A stretch of 64,000 nt of DNA from Xanthomonas arboricola pv. populi (GTDB lineage: Bacteria; Pseudomonadota; Gammaproteobacteria; Xanthomonadales; Xanthomonadaceae). A program made the translations under genes and the position numbers. The notes beneath the pieces are model-generated. The model did no database searches, was not told the origin of the DNA, and saw only the letters and a program-made list of their open reading frames with translations. The stretch is taken from contig NZ_MDEB01000004.1 of assembly GCF_002939945.1 (NCBI RefSeq), positions 310,001 to 374,000 of the forward strand, written 5' to 3'. This document shows positions 49,703 to 58,372 of this stretch, piece after piece; the stretch's first letter is position 1; every line of letters begins with the position of its first letter.

Positions 49703-49989
49703 GACGGTGCGGCAGTGACAGGGCAGCGCGGATTATCCGCGCGTTGGCGCATGCGGGCCAGTGCGCCAATGCGCATGCACGAGACGGCAGCGTGCTGCCG
49801 GTTCAACCAGCGTGCCGGTCAACGCATGGCCGCCAGCAGGGTGGGGTGACGCAATCCGGATCGCTGATGGTGCGCAACTACGCGATGCGTTCGCGATCCT
49901 GCGTGGCGTGGCGCTGCAGTTGAGCGCCTGCCGACGCGCCACCAGTGTCAGTCAGCAACGCCAGCACGCACACGCCGCCGAAGACATCG

Positions 49990-50493
49990 TCACCAGGTCT
50001 TGCTGCTGTTCTGCGCAGCGGATTCTGCAGTCGGCACGAACGCCAGCGCCTGGCCTTGTGGCGATTGCACCGTCCAGCCGGCACCGGCCGGGCTCGGCTG
50101 GAAGGTCACCGTCTCGCCAACGCGAAAGCCCGCAGTCGGGTCGTCCTGGCGTGCCGGCCAGCGCAACAGTGCCGTGTTCTCGGCGTTTGCCGGATCCTGC
50201 AACTGCACTTCGCAGCCGTCGTCGGTGGTTTTCTCCACCGACTTGACCCGCATCGGCGGCAACGGCCCGGCGGAGGCCTTGTGCGATGCGTCGCTGAGTG
50301 CTTCCGAGCCTGCGACCGCACTATGGCCCAGCGCCAACGACACGAAATACGGCGCGGAGATCACCAGGATCGCCGACATCGCAGAGGCATCGCCGCGGGT
50401 GATCGTGGTCAAGCCTGCGTTGGCCGGCAGCGGCTGGCCGAACGAGACGGCCAGCAACAACCCGAGGCAGGCAGATCGAAGAGGAATGTTCAT
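49990..50493 (-). CDS. exported protein of unknown function next to DUF2145 gene
   Basis: 167 residues. Signal peptide MNIPLRSACLGLLLAVSFGQPLPANA. A second hydrophobic stretch (MSAILVISAPYFVSLALGHS) is followed by a beta-rich domain (MRVKSVEKTTDDGCEVQLQDP ... GFRVGETVTFQPSPAGAGWTV). Start and preceding stop overlap (ATGA) with the DUF2145 gene, so the two are coupled. No named family recognised. Confidence 0.75.
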   Translation of the reverse strand: MNIPLRSACLGLLLAVSFGQPLPANAGLTTITRGDASAMSAILVISAPYFVSLALGHSAVAGSEALSDASHKASAGPLPPMRVKSVEKTTDDGCEVQLQDPANAENTALLRWPARQDDPTAGFRVGETVTFQPSPAGAGWTVQSPQGQALAFVPTAESAAQNSSKTW

Positions 50494-51353
50494 GGGGACG
50501 CTCCGTGCGTGGTGACGCTGTGTGGAATGGAATGATCCTGCTGCAGCATCTGTTGTTGCTGCAGGAAATCGAACACCGACTCGACCGTGATCACCGAATA
50601 ATTGCCGGAGATGCGCTCGCCGGCGGGATGGTCGGTCACTGCGGCATTGGCGACGAAGAAACGTGCGCCGATGCGCTTGCTCAGATCCAGATGCAGGCGC
50701 GTAGGTTGGTAGCCGTTGCGCTTGAGCCAGGCTTGTGCGCTGCGACGATCGCTCACCGGTGCAGATGTCGCATCTGCTGCGTTGGTCGCGGCCAAAGCCG
50801 CCGCCAGCACTTCGAGCACCCACTGGTTGGAGTTCTGATAATCGGTGGAGAACGGGTAGGCAATCATGCTGTAGCGCGCTTCGTGCAGCGCATGCGCCAG
50901 CGTGGCTGGATCCTGCAACAAGGTGCGTAGTTGCTGCTGCAGCGCCGGTGCCAGCACGCCAACGCGCAGATCTGCGGTGAGGGCGCTTTCGCCGATGAAG
51001 TTGCTCAGGCCTTCGTGATACAGCTCGGAGTTGTCCGACTTGCAGTGATTGAGCAGGTGCTTGACCCGCCATGTGCCGTCGTCCTCGCGCAGCGCGAAGG
51101 CCAGATGGCTGTGTTTCAAGCCATAGCGGCTCAGATCCTGACCACCGCGTGCCAGCAGCACGACCTGCGCATCGTCCACTGCATCCAGCGCCTGTTGGGT
51201 TGACCTGGCCATGTCGAACATCGCCGCCAGCGTGGCGGGCGTTGGATAGTGCGGAGTGCATACCGGCGCGGCAAGGGCGGGGAGTGCGCACGTCAGGGAG
51301 ACGAGCAACAGCGTCGTTGCAGGCCAACCGCGCCGTTTGTGTGCAAGTTGCAT
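50490..51353 (-). CDS. DUF2145 family exported protein
   Basis: 287 residues. Signal peptide (RRGWPATTLLLVSLTCALPALAAPVC). The DUF2145 core shows in VVLLARGGQDLSRYGLKHSHLAFAL, TWRVKHLLNHCKSDNSELYHEGLSNF and ARYSMIAYPFSTDYQNSNQWVLE; conserved Cys, His and Asn residues resemble an NlpC/P60-like arrangement, but catalysis is unproven. Periplasmic or secreted. First of a two-gene unit. Confidence 0.85.
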   Translation of the reverse strand: MQLAHKRRGWPATTLLLVSLTCALPALAAPVCTPHYPTPATLAAMFDMARSTQQALDAVDDAQVVLLARGGQDLSRYGLKHSHLAFALREDDGTWRVKHLLNHCKSDNSELYHEGLSNFIGESALTADLRVGVLAPALQQQLRTLLQDPATLAHALHEARYSMIAYPFSTDYQNSNQWVLEVLAAALAATNAADATSAPVSDRRSAQAWLKRNGYQPTRLHLDLSKRIGARFFVANAAVTDHPAGERISGNYSVITVESVFDFLQQQQMLQQDHSIPHSVTTHGASP

Positions 51354-51403
51354 GGGGAGTGCATCGTCCTTGTGTCTGCCCCGTGGCATCGGCGGCGGCA
51401 CCA

Positions 51404-52351
51404 TCATACGTGCAGGCGCGCACGCACCAGTGCGGCGATGCGCTGGGTTTCGCGCAATGGGTGAAGCTGCGGCGGCGCTGCGAAAACATCGCCGGCATCG
51501 CACAGACGGCCACGCGCCTGCAGTGCCCGCACATACGTCGCCACCCGGCCTTGCGCCTGTCCGGCAAACGCCGCTGCCACCGGCACCCGAGTGGCGCAGG
51601 CTTCGGAGAGCAGGTTGACCGAGTCGGCACTGGCCACGATCGCATCGGCCCAGCCTAGCAGGCCGGCGTACGGGTTGGGCCCGTCGCGCTCGTCGCACCA
51701 CAGCAGGCCTGGCATGCCTGCACGCGCCTTGCGCAGCGTTGCGATCGCCTCGGGCGGGGTGCGCCGTGAGGTGGTGACCAGCAGGCTGCCGCCGGCCGCG
51801 AGTACATGTGCGCGCAGTTGCGTGCACAGCGCCGCAAGCGCCTGGGTGGTCCAGGGCACCTGCGCGGTCGGGCCGCCGATCAACAGCGCCACGCGTGGGC
51901 CGGGCAGCGCGCCGAGCGGGGCGAAGGCGGCGCGCCCGGCGGCCAGCCAGGCGTCGTCCACCGGATTCAAGCTGCCGAGTAATGTGATCACGTTCGCGCC
52001 ACGCAGCGCATCGTGCTCGGGCACGATCAGCAGATCCCAGTGGCGCGGGTCCAGGCGTGGGTCCAGCACTTGCACCACCCGGCTGCCGCGCGCGCGCAGC
52101 AGCCGGGTGGCCAGCGCTGCCTGGCGCCCGCAGCCGATCGCCAGCGCCGGCGGCTGCTGCAATTGCCGGGCAAAGCCGGCTCCGAAAGCAGCCTGCGCAC
52201 GCGGCAACAGACGCGGTGCGGCCCACCGCCACGGTGCGCGGGCCTGTAGATGCAGCGCGGTGACCGGCGCGGAGTGCAGCGCCTGCGCCAATGCCTCGGC
52301 CTGGCGTGCATTGCCGGCGCGGCCGTCGCTCACGGCCCAGGTCAGCGCCAT
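51404..52351 (-). CDS. ELM1/DUF1022-like family protein
   Basis: 315 residues from ATG 52351 (MALTWAVSDGRAGNARQAEAL). The fold resembles nucleotide-sugar glycosyltransferases (GT-B): QVLDPRLDPRHWDLLIVPEHDAL, GPRVALLIGGPT, SLLVTTSRRTPPEAIATLR and DAIVASADSVNLLSEACATRVPV. This pattern defines the family named after plant ELM1 (mitochondrial fission); in bacteria the role is unknown, perhaps envelope glycosylation. Divergent from the nitroreductase gene. Confidence 0.85.
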   Translation of the reverse strand: MALTWAVSDGRAGNARQAEALAQALHSAPVTALHLQARAPWRWAAPRLLPRAQAAFGAGFARQLQQPPALAIGCGRQAALATRLLRARGSRVVQVLDPRLDPRHWDLLIVPEHDALRGANVITLLGSLNPVDDAWLAAGRAAFAPLGALPGPRVALLIGGPTAQVPWTTQALAALCTQLRAHVLAAGGSLLVTTSRRTPPEAIATLRKARAGMPGLLWCDERDGPNPYAGLLGWADAIVASADSVNLLSEACATRVPVAAAFAGQAQGRVATYVRALQARGRLCDAGDVFAAPPQLHPLRETQRIAALVRARLHV

Positions 52352-52487
52352 CGTTTCAGATCCGACATAGATTTGTTTCAGATTGAGCGTGTGTTGCAGC
52401 AATCGCGTCACTCTACACTGCGGGTCTTCACGCTGGCGCCGGTGCTGCACCCTACTGTCGCCCATTCCCTTGCTTCCCGGAGTCTCC

Positions 52488-53078
52488 ATGTCCGACTTGC
52501 TCGACGCTGCCGCGCTGGATCAGCTGTTTCGCACCGCCCGCACGCAAAACGCCTTTCTCGACAAGCCGGTGAGCGAAGCGCAGTTGCGTGAGCTCTACGA
52601 TCTGCTGAAGTGGGGCCCCACCGCGGCCAACGGGTCGCCGGCGCGTTTCGTGTTCGTGACCACGCCCGAGGGCAAGCAGAAGCTCGCCCCGGCGCTGTCC
52701 GAGGCCAATGCCGCCAAGACGCTGGCCGCGCCGGTCACGGTGATCATCGGCTCCGATGAGGAGTTCCACGAAAAGCTGCCGTACCTGTTCCCGCATGCCG
52801 ACGCCAAGAGCTGGTTCGAGGGTTCGCGCGAGATGCGCGTGACCGGCGCGTTCCGTAACAGCTCGCTGCAGGGCGCCTATTTGATCCTGGCCGCACGTGC
52901 GCTGGGTCTGGATGCCGGCCCGATGTCCGGCTTCGACAATGCCAAGGTGGATGCGGCGTTCTTTGCCGGTACGCCGATCAAGTCCAACTTCCTGGTCAAT
53001 CTTGGCTACGGCGATCCGGCCGGGCTGTTCCCGCGGCTGCCGCGCCTGAGCTTCGACGAAGCCGCCCGCTTCGAGTAA
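52488..53078 (+). CDS. RutE/HadB-type nitroreductase (malonic semialdehyde reductase-like)
   Basis: 196 residues, nitroreductase fold, FMN-binding. Motifs: [48 protein letters not shown], and [24 protein letters not shown], which match RutE-type 3-hydroxypropionate/malonic semialdehyde reductases. Here no rut genes are nearby, so a general NADPH-dependent quinone or nitro reductase is equally possible. Single gene. Confidence 0.9.
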   Translation: MSDLLDAAALDQLFRTARTQNAFLDKPVSEAQLRELYDLLKWGPTAANGSPARFVFVTTPEGKQKLAPALSEANAAKTLAAPVTVIIGSDEEFHEKLPYLFPHADAKSWFEGSREMRVTGAFRNSSLQGAYLILAARALGLDAGPMSGFDNAKVDAAFFAGTPIKSNFLVNLGYGDPAGLFPRLPRLSFDEAARFE

Positions 53079-53309
53079 CAGCGGCGGGCGCAGCGGCTGC
53101 GCGCACCGTCGGGCGCGCGCAGCTGGGCCCTCCGGCACGCAGGGAGCCACGTACACTCCGGTTTCGGGGCGTGCCACCCGCACCATCTGACGACCGCGCC
53201 TCGTGCCATTCGCCCCAGGCGCACGTTTCCACTTTCCTGCAGTCCTCGTCCGTCTGCGTCTGTTCCATCCGCGTTGATCCAATGCGGTTCCTCATCTCAA
53301 GGAGTTTCA

Positions 53310-54029
53310 ATGAAGACCACCCACAAACTGCTGCTGCCACTCGCCCTGACCCTGGCCATCGCCGCCTGCTCCAAGCCGGCCGACAATGCTGCCGCGCCGG
53401 CCGCCGAAACCCCGGCCGCCACCGCACCGGCCGATGCCGCTGCTGCTCCGGCACCTGCTGCCGCCGAGTCGACCGCGCCGGCGGTGGAAGTTGCCTCGGG
53501 CACCTACACGCTGGACCCGAGCCACACCGACGTGCTGGCGCAGTGGAGCCACTTCGGCTTCTCCAACCCGACCGCGCACTTCGGCAATGTCGACGGCACC
53601 CTGGTGTACGACGCGGCCGATGTGACCAAGTCCACCGTGCAGGTCACCCTGCCGCTGTCGGGCCTGAACAGCTTCACCGCCAAGTTCGACGAGCACCTGA
53701 AGAGCGGTGACTTCTTCGACGCGGCCAAGTTCCCGACCGCCACCTTCAAGAGCACCAAGGTCGAAGCGGCCGGCCCCAACAAGCTGACCGTCACCGGCGA
53801 CCTGACCATCAAGGATCAGACCAAGCCGGTCGTGCTGGACGTCACCCTCAACGGTGCCGGCGAGCACCCGATGAAGAAGGTGCCGGCCGCCGGTTTCGAC
53901 GCCACCACCACCATCAAGCGCACCGACTTCGGCGTGGGCCAGTACGCTCCGAACGTCAGCGACGAAGTGAAGATCCGCATCACCACCGAAGCCCTGCAGG
54001 CCAAGGCCGGTGACGCTGCTGCGAAGTAA
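53310..54029 (+). CDS. YceI-family lipoprotein
   Basis: 239 residues. A lipoprotein signal peptide ends at the lipobox IAACSKP (Cys 20). A long Ala/Pro-rich linker (to about residue 60) leads to the YceI lipocalin-like domain: YTLDPSHTDVLAQWSHFGFSNPTAHFGNVDGTLVYD and FDEHLKSGDFFDAAKFPTATFKSTKV. YceI proteins bind polyisoprenoids or amphiphiles in the envelope. An AAGGAG site precedes ATG 53310. A strong terminator follows. Confidence 0.95.
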   Translation: MKTTHKLLLPLALTLAIAACSKPADNAAAPAAETPAATAPADAAAAPAPAAAESTAPAVEVASGTYTLDPSHTDVLAQWSHFGFSNPTAHFGNVDGTLVYDAADVTKSTVQVTLPLSGLNSFTAKFDEHLKSGDFFDAAKFPTATFKSTKVEAAGPNKLTVTGDLTIKDQTKPVVLDVTLNGAGEHPMKKVPAAGFDATTTIKRTDFGVGQYAPNVSDEVKIRITTEALQAKAGDAAAK

Positions 54030-54042
54030 ACAATTGCGCGCA

Positions 54043-54077
54043 TTAGGGCCCGCCATTGGCGGGCCCTAATTTTTTTT
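54043..54077 (+). terminator. intrinsic terminator of the yceI-like gene
   Basis: TTAGGGCCCGCC-ATT-GGCGGGCCCTAA, a perfect 12-bp stem followed by eight T. It also marks the left border of the AT-rich island. Confidence 0.97.
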
Positions 54078-54122
54078 GAATGAATTTCAAGAATATGGTC
54101 CCCTGAGATCTTTTATCGCTGA

Positions 54123-54551
54123 TCAGGTGGCCTGTTCTATTGAGAGAAGATATATCTGAACGCTGTGGTCGCTGAATGTCGCGGTGGTGTTTCCCGCAAT
54201 ATTCATTTCCGCAAGGGTCTTTCCATTTGCATCTGCCAAAACAAGCGCATAGATGTGTCCGAACCGAGGGTCCGTGCGGATTATTGAGGCCTTTACTCGA
54301 TATTTTCTGTTGTTGGGCAAGCTTAAGACGGGGGAAATTTCGCCGGGGATTAGCTGAAGGTCAATTTCTCTCCCGCTCAAATCGCCACGAACCTTGAGTT
54401 CTAATGTCTGACTTTCAGGAATTGCCCGATGTACCGCATTAGAGTCTGCTTGCTGTGCCGAGTAAGCGGCGATAGGCGATGCTGCTAGAAGCGCTGTAGT
54501 AGCTGCTCCTTTCAAAAAGCGGCGACGTTCATCTGCCTTCATGTTTTTCAT
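54123..54551 (-). CDS. Tat-exported small protein of the RiPP-like cluster
   Basis: 142 residues from ATG 54551 (an ATG at 54542 is also possible). The N-terminus ADERRRFLKGAATTALLAAS is a twin-arginine signal with cleavage likely after AAYSA. The mature part (about 110 residues) is beta-rich: LELKVRGDLSGREIDLQLIP, VLSLPNNRKYRVKASII, FGHIYALVLADANGKTLAEM. Tat export implies folding or cofactor loading in the cytosol. I recognise no family. It is the last gene after two Cys-rich peptides and a radical SAM gene, all on the minus strand; DNA composition is AT-rich like theirs. Confidence 0.75.
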   Translation of the reverse strand: MKNMKADERRRFLKGAATTALLAASPIAAYSAQQADSNAVHRAIPESQTLELKVRGDLSGREIDLQLIPGEISPVLSLPNNRKYRVKASIIRTDPRFGHIYALVLADANGKTLAEMNIAGNTTATFSDHSVQIYLLSIEQAT

Positions 54552-54565
54552 CGGAAGCCTCTCAA

Positions 54566-54820
54566 TTAATTGCGCCCACCAGGCGGGCTTGGCGTGAAAC
54601 ACGCTCCACTATTGCTACACCTTGTGTTGCCAGAATTAGTGCAATTAGAGGTATTTGAGCAAGACAAATTTTCTCCGTTACATACGCTGTTCGTGGTCGC
54701 CTGAGGGGAGAATAATTGTCGAGCGATAGCATCGATTCGCGATATGACTGACGGATCGTCTATCTTGGGTGTTCCATCACTTTGCAAAGTCACTTTTTTG
54801 GGATCAATGCGGATGGGCAT
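54566..54820 (-). CDS. Cys-rich peptide 2, candidate RiPP precursor
   Basis: 84 residues. The leader-like N-terminus MPIRIDPKKVTLQSDGTPKI shares IDPxx(I/V)TLxSDG with peptide 1 (55827-56090). The C-terminal core has five Cys spaced 6, 5, 7 and 5 residues apart in an Asn/Ser/Thr/Gly-rich context (SNCTNSGNTRCSNSGAC), ending TPSPPGGRN. It starts 10 nt after the radical SAM stop behind GAGGCGACG, the same ribosome-site context as the SAM gene. The layout suggests thioether or similar crosslinking by the neighbouring enzyme. Confidence 0.78.
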   Translation of the reverse strand: MPIRIDPKKVTLQSDGTPKIDDPSVISRIDAIARQLFSPQATTNSVCNGENLSCSNTSNCTNSGNTRCSNSGACFTPSPPGGRN

Positions 54821-54830
54821 CGTCGCCTCG

Positions 54831-55812
54831 TCATGTGAGCGTGGATAAAGGACAGCCTAAACTTTGCGCCGATAGTTCAGGAAAGCCATGCATCCACTTC
54901 CTTAATTTTTCGTTTTTTATGTCCAGTTCTCCATTTTCTTGGAGAACTCCGATGTCATTTCTCTCGTCGTTCAGTGCTACCGTGCATTTCGCCACACCTC
55001 CATTTGCACGAATTACAAGCGAGTTGGGTTTTGATGCATAGCAAATATAGTTATCAAGGTGCTCTTCCGATAGAGGTCTTCCTGGGCTCGATATCGACTG
55101 GTAGTCCTGCACCACATAGTCAATTGCGTCCAAGTAAGATTTTCGATCAAGAGGTATTATGGGAAAAACTTCGCTAGTGCCTCCCAAATTTGAGACTTTG
55201 TGAAAAGAAGCAGAGAAGCGCTTGTCTGTAAGTATGTGCTCGGCGAGCATGGAATATAAGCGTTTCATGGAGCTTATATTTTCTTGGTGTAGATGAAGTC
55301 TTAGCGATATATCAAAATCGAATGGCAATTTCTTATATGAAATTAGGTTGCCCCAAATTTTTTCGAAAGTACCCTCTTTCTTTGCTGTTATTCTTGTTTT
55401 GTCATGCCACTCTTTGTCTCCGTCCAAGGTAATCTGATATTCGGAGTGAGATATTTCTAAAAGTTCCTCAAGAAGTTTAGCTGTCAAAAGGTAGCCATTT
55501 GTAGTCATGCCCGCTCTGAATTTAATGCCATGTACCCCGCTGACAGCATGGGCATGACGTCCGACTTCTCTTATTACTGATTGTGCTAGTAAAGGTTCTC
55601 CGCCAAACCATGAAATGGAAAGGCAGTCTATATGTGGTGCGCGATTATTGATAAAATTATTGAGTCCCCTAAATTACGGGGGCTTGCATTCTTCCTATGC
55701 TGAAATCCTCATAGCAATATGCACATCTAAAATTACATTTCTCGGTAGGTAAGACGATGAGAGACTGAATTCTCGGTGACAACGCTTCCGCAATATTTTC
55801 GTCTGAAAACAT
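54831..55812 (-). pseudogene. radical SAM/half-SPASM peptide maturase with a one-base frameshift
   Basis: The N-terminal frame (from ATG 55812, behind GAGGCGACAC) has KCNFRCAYCYEDF, the CxxxCxxC site for the 4Fe-4S cluster, and stops at TAG 55669. The next frame continues without a gap: GLNNFINNRAPHIDCLSISWFGGEPLL, then MTTNGYLLTAKLLEELLEISHSEYQITLDG, and a C-terminal C-x13-G-x4-C (half SPASM/twitch). Removing one T from the run at 55671-55673 (minus strand GTAATTTAGG) restores a 326-residue enzyme. It is probably a recent mutation, a sequencing error, or, less likely, recoding. Confidence 0.85.
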
Positions 55813-55826
55813 GTGTCGCCTCGCAA

Positions 55827-56090
55827 TCAACGCGGAGGGGGGGATTTCACGTTGCAGGTGCCGACGTTGGTAGTGCCAGAACAGTTGCCAGAGTTCGTAC
55901 AGTTCATGTTTTGTCCGCTGCAACTTCCACCGTTTGTGCAGCTTCCAAAATTATCTGCGGCGGGGCGTACGTACGCTCTATTTGCAAGCTGGGTAGATGC
56001 AGCTCTCAACTGCATATTTTGAAATGTTATTGACCCATCTGAATTTAATGTGATTCCTCCAGGGTCTATATCTCGGAATGTAGCATTCAT
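55827..56090 (-). CDS. Cys-rich peptide 1, candidate RiPP precursor
   Basis: 87 residues from ATG 56090; a GTG one codon earlier is possible. An AAGGAG site lies at a suitable distance. The leader-like part FRDIDPGGITLNSDGSITFQ shares IDPxxITLxSDG with peptide 2. The core begins near FGSCTNGGSC and has five Cys spaced 5, 6, 5 and 8 apart, rich in Asn/Ser/Thr/Gly, with CTNSGNC matching peptide 2 and a tail KSPPPR. It is the first gene of the cluster, 14 nt before the radical SAM gene. Confidence 0.78.
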   Translation of the reverse strand: MNATFRDIDPGGITLNSDGSITFQNMQLRAASTQLANRAYVRPAADNFGSCTNGGSCSGQNMNCTNSGNCSGTTNVGTCNVKSPPPR

Positions 56091-56312
56091 CACTCACGCT
56101 CCTTTACCTTTCTTGGCATGTATCAGGGCATTGCGTTCTGAATTTCTGGTCAATTTTGATGCTATCTGCTATTTCATAACAAATAATTTCACAGCTTGAA
56201 CACCACACGCTGGCGTTCTAGCAAATTATGATGGCGCACGTCAACAGCTGTTGTGCTCGCCTGCTCAAATTCGTAACGCTGACGAATTTTTCGTGCGTCC
56301 AGTTGCTACCTA

Positions 56313-57126
56313 GGGCCTGTTAACACATCCGAAGCCCATCAACGACTAGGACGAAGCTGAGGAATCCAAGAAACATGACATCCAGCTTCTTGAAGCGCGA
56401 GAAAATCCGGCGGTAGCCTTTCAAGCGACGGAACAGTCTCTCCACTTCGTTGCGCCGCTTGTACATCTCCCGGTTGTACTCCCAAGGCTCGACCCGATTG
56501 GATTTCGGCGGGACCACCGGCACGAAGCCAAGATCGAGCGCCAACTGGCGGGTTTCGTTGCCTTCGTAAGCACGGTCCATCAACAACTGAATCGGCCGCT
56601 CCACTGGCCCCAAGTGTTCAAGCAACGCGCGGCCTGCAGGTGCATCATGCACGTTGCCAGGCGTCAGTCCAAAGGTGATGGCTGTTCGAGCATCTGCGGC
56701 AACCATATGAATCTTGGTGTTCCATCCACCGCGGGACTTGCCGACGGCCTGCGGGCCGTTTTTTTTAATGCGCCCGTGCCATCGGGATGGACCTTGACGC
56801 TGGTGGAGTCCAGCGAGACTGCTTCGATTTTGATGCGCACGATCTGGGACTTCTGCAATTGGGCGAACATCCGGTCCAGCACACCCGCCTTGGCCCAACG
56901 GTTCATGCGTGTGTACACCGTGTGCCAGTTGCCAAAGCGCTTGGGTAGGCCGCGCCATTTGCAGCCATGCTCGGCAACGTAAAGGATGGCGTTGACCACT
57001 TGCAGGTTGGTCATGCTGACATTGCCGCGCTGCGCCGGCAGGCAGTGTTCGATTAGAGAAAATTGTGCTGGCGTGATCTCCATGCCCGACAGTTTAATCG
57101 CTCGGGCCATTAGTGTTAACAGGCCC
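56313..57126 (-). mobile_element. IS5-family insertion sequence (IS427-like)
   Basis: About 814 bp with 14-bp perfect terminal inverted repeats GGGCCTGTTAACAC / GTGTTAACAGGCCC, flanked by TA on both sides, as IS427-group elements leave. It carries a two-frame DDE transposase. It forms the right border of the AT-rich island. Confidence 0.92.
56320..57110 (-). CDS. IS5-type DDE transposase, made by -1 frameshift
   Basis: Frame A (57110 to 56664; MARAIKLSGMEITPAQFSLIE) holds the DNA-binding N-terminus and the first Asp (AVSLDSTSV). Frame B (to 56320) holds the second Asp (LLMDRAYEGN) and the Glu (RRNEVERLFRRLKGYRR). A run of eight A at 56766-56759 (minus strand) lets ribosomes slip -1 from LKK-T in frame A to KK-NGPQAVGKSRGGW in frame B, giving about 265 residues, the usual IS427 length. 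The element appears intact. Confidence 0.88.
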
Positions 57127-57230
57127 TAGCTTTATGGGTTTAAGTTTACGAATCTGAAGGCCTGCTCGTCGTCAGATGCGACGTAGTTTGTGGCTACTCT
57201 CGGCTGATCGCCAGGTCAGGGGCATTGGCT

Positions 57231-58019
57231 TTACTCCGCTTCCGGATTCGCCTTCCAATATCCTTTCGCGCGCACCGCGTCCTTGTCCACGCCCATGTGC
57301 TCTTCGAGAAACTTGCGCATCGCACGCGCGCGCATGGATTCGGTGCCGATCCAGTAGAACGTGTCGCCGTCATGCGGCTCGTAATCGCGCAGGCTGTCTT
57401 CCAGCAAGGTGCTGCTGGCGGCATCGAAGCCGTTGCGTTCCAGCCAGTACACGTCCACGTCGGCGGCGCTGAGCAGGTCCTGGCGCTCGCCGGCATCGGC
57501 GATTTCGATAAACACCTCGGCATGCATGTCGGCGGGCATGGCTTCCAGCCAGCGGCCGATCGCGGGCAAGGCGGTTTCATCGCCGATCAGCACGTAGTGG
57601 TCGTAGTCGTCGGCAACCAGGAACGAGCCGCGCGGGCCCCCGATCGTCAGCGTGTCGCCGGGCTGCGCCTGTGCGGCCCAGCTGGAGGCCACGCCATCGC
57701 CATGCAGCACGAAGTCGATGCTCAGCTCGCCGCTCTGCGGGTCGAATGCGCGCGGGGTGTAATCGCGGCCGGGCGAGGGCAGGGCGCCTTCGGCATAGCG
57801 CGGGCCGTCCGGCGTCATCGTCGGCAGTACGAAGGCGCCATCGGCATTGGGGAAGAACAGCTTGACGTGGTCGTCCGGTGCCTCGCTCTGAAAGCCGGCA
57901 AGCTCGCTGCCGCCGAACACGATGCGGCGCATCTGCGGGGTGATCGATTCGCAGCGCAGCACCTGCACGGAACGCAGGCGAAGGTCGCGGCGGAGTTGGG
58001 TGTGGGTGTGGATGGCCAT
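57231..58019 (-). CDS. siderophore-interacting protein / NADPH ferric-chelate reductase
   Basis: 262 residues. FAD-binding SIP family, like E. coli YqjH and ViuB, which reduce ferric siderophores in the cytosol. The FAD domain shows MRRIVFGGSELAGFQSEAPDDHVKLFF and RDYTPRAFDPQSGELSIDFVLHG, with the RxYTxR flavin motif; the C-terminal NADPH domain shows YVLIGDETALPAIGRWLEAMP and TFYWIGTESMRARAMRKFL. ATG at 58019. A PadR gene lies upstream on the same strand, mirroring yqjH/yqjI. Confidence 0.94.
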   Translation of the reverse strand: MAIHTHTQLRRDLRLRSVQVLRCESITPQMRRIVFGGSELAGFQSEAPDDHVKLFFPNADGAFVLPTMTPDGPRYAEGALPSPGRDYTPRAFDPQSGELSIDFVLHGDGVASSWAAQAQPGDTLTIGGPRGSFLVADDYDHYVLIGDETALPAIGRWLEAMPADMHAEVFIEIADAGERQDLLSAADVDVYWLERNGFDAASSTLLEDSLRDYEPHDGDTFYWIGTESMRARAMRKFLEEHMGVDKDAVRAKGYWKANPEAE

Positions 58020-58372
58020 GTGATGCGATTCCTGGATGTGGCGCGCAGCTGCGCGGCGGGGGAGTGACTGCAAACGATGATGCGACGATCTAGCCAGCCA
58101 ACTGGCGAAAAACAGCGGTTGTTGCTCACCCTTCTCCCATCGGGAGAAGGCGCCCCACTGGGGCGGCTGAGGGTACGGGCGAAGCCTCGCGCATCTGCCA
58201 AAAGCAAGGTCGATTCTTGCAGCTACACGCTGATCAAATCGCAGAACAGCGCAGGTACAGCAATTCATGCATGCCACTGACGCCGCGCAACGCAAACACT
58301 GCGATGACGCGTCACTGCCGCAAGGCGCAATCAAGCCGGCATCGGTTGGCGCAGGCACAGCGATAGGTGCGC
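58020..58372. other. intergenic between PadR and SIP genes
   Basis: About 350 bp without a gene. It contains a hairpin, CCTTCTCCC-ATC-GGGAGAAGG, at 58130-58150, followed by a sequence that looks like another dispersed xanthomonad repeat (CTGAGGGTACGGGCG). Confidence 0.5.
58130..58150. repeat. short perfect hairpin repeat
   Basis: CCTTCTCCC-ATC-GGGAGAAGG, a perfect 9-bp stem with a 3-nt loop in the SIP upstream region. It may belong to a third dispersed repeat family; only one copy is in this window. Confidence 0.5.

Noticed and set aside
58077..58280. 67-codon plus-strand frame in the PadR-SIP gap
   Set aside because: Crosses a hairpin repeat; no ribosome site and no family.
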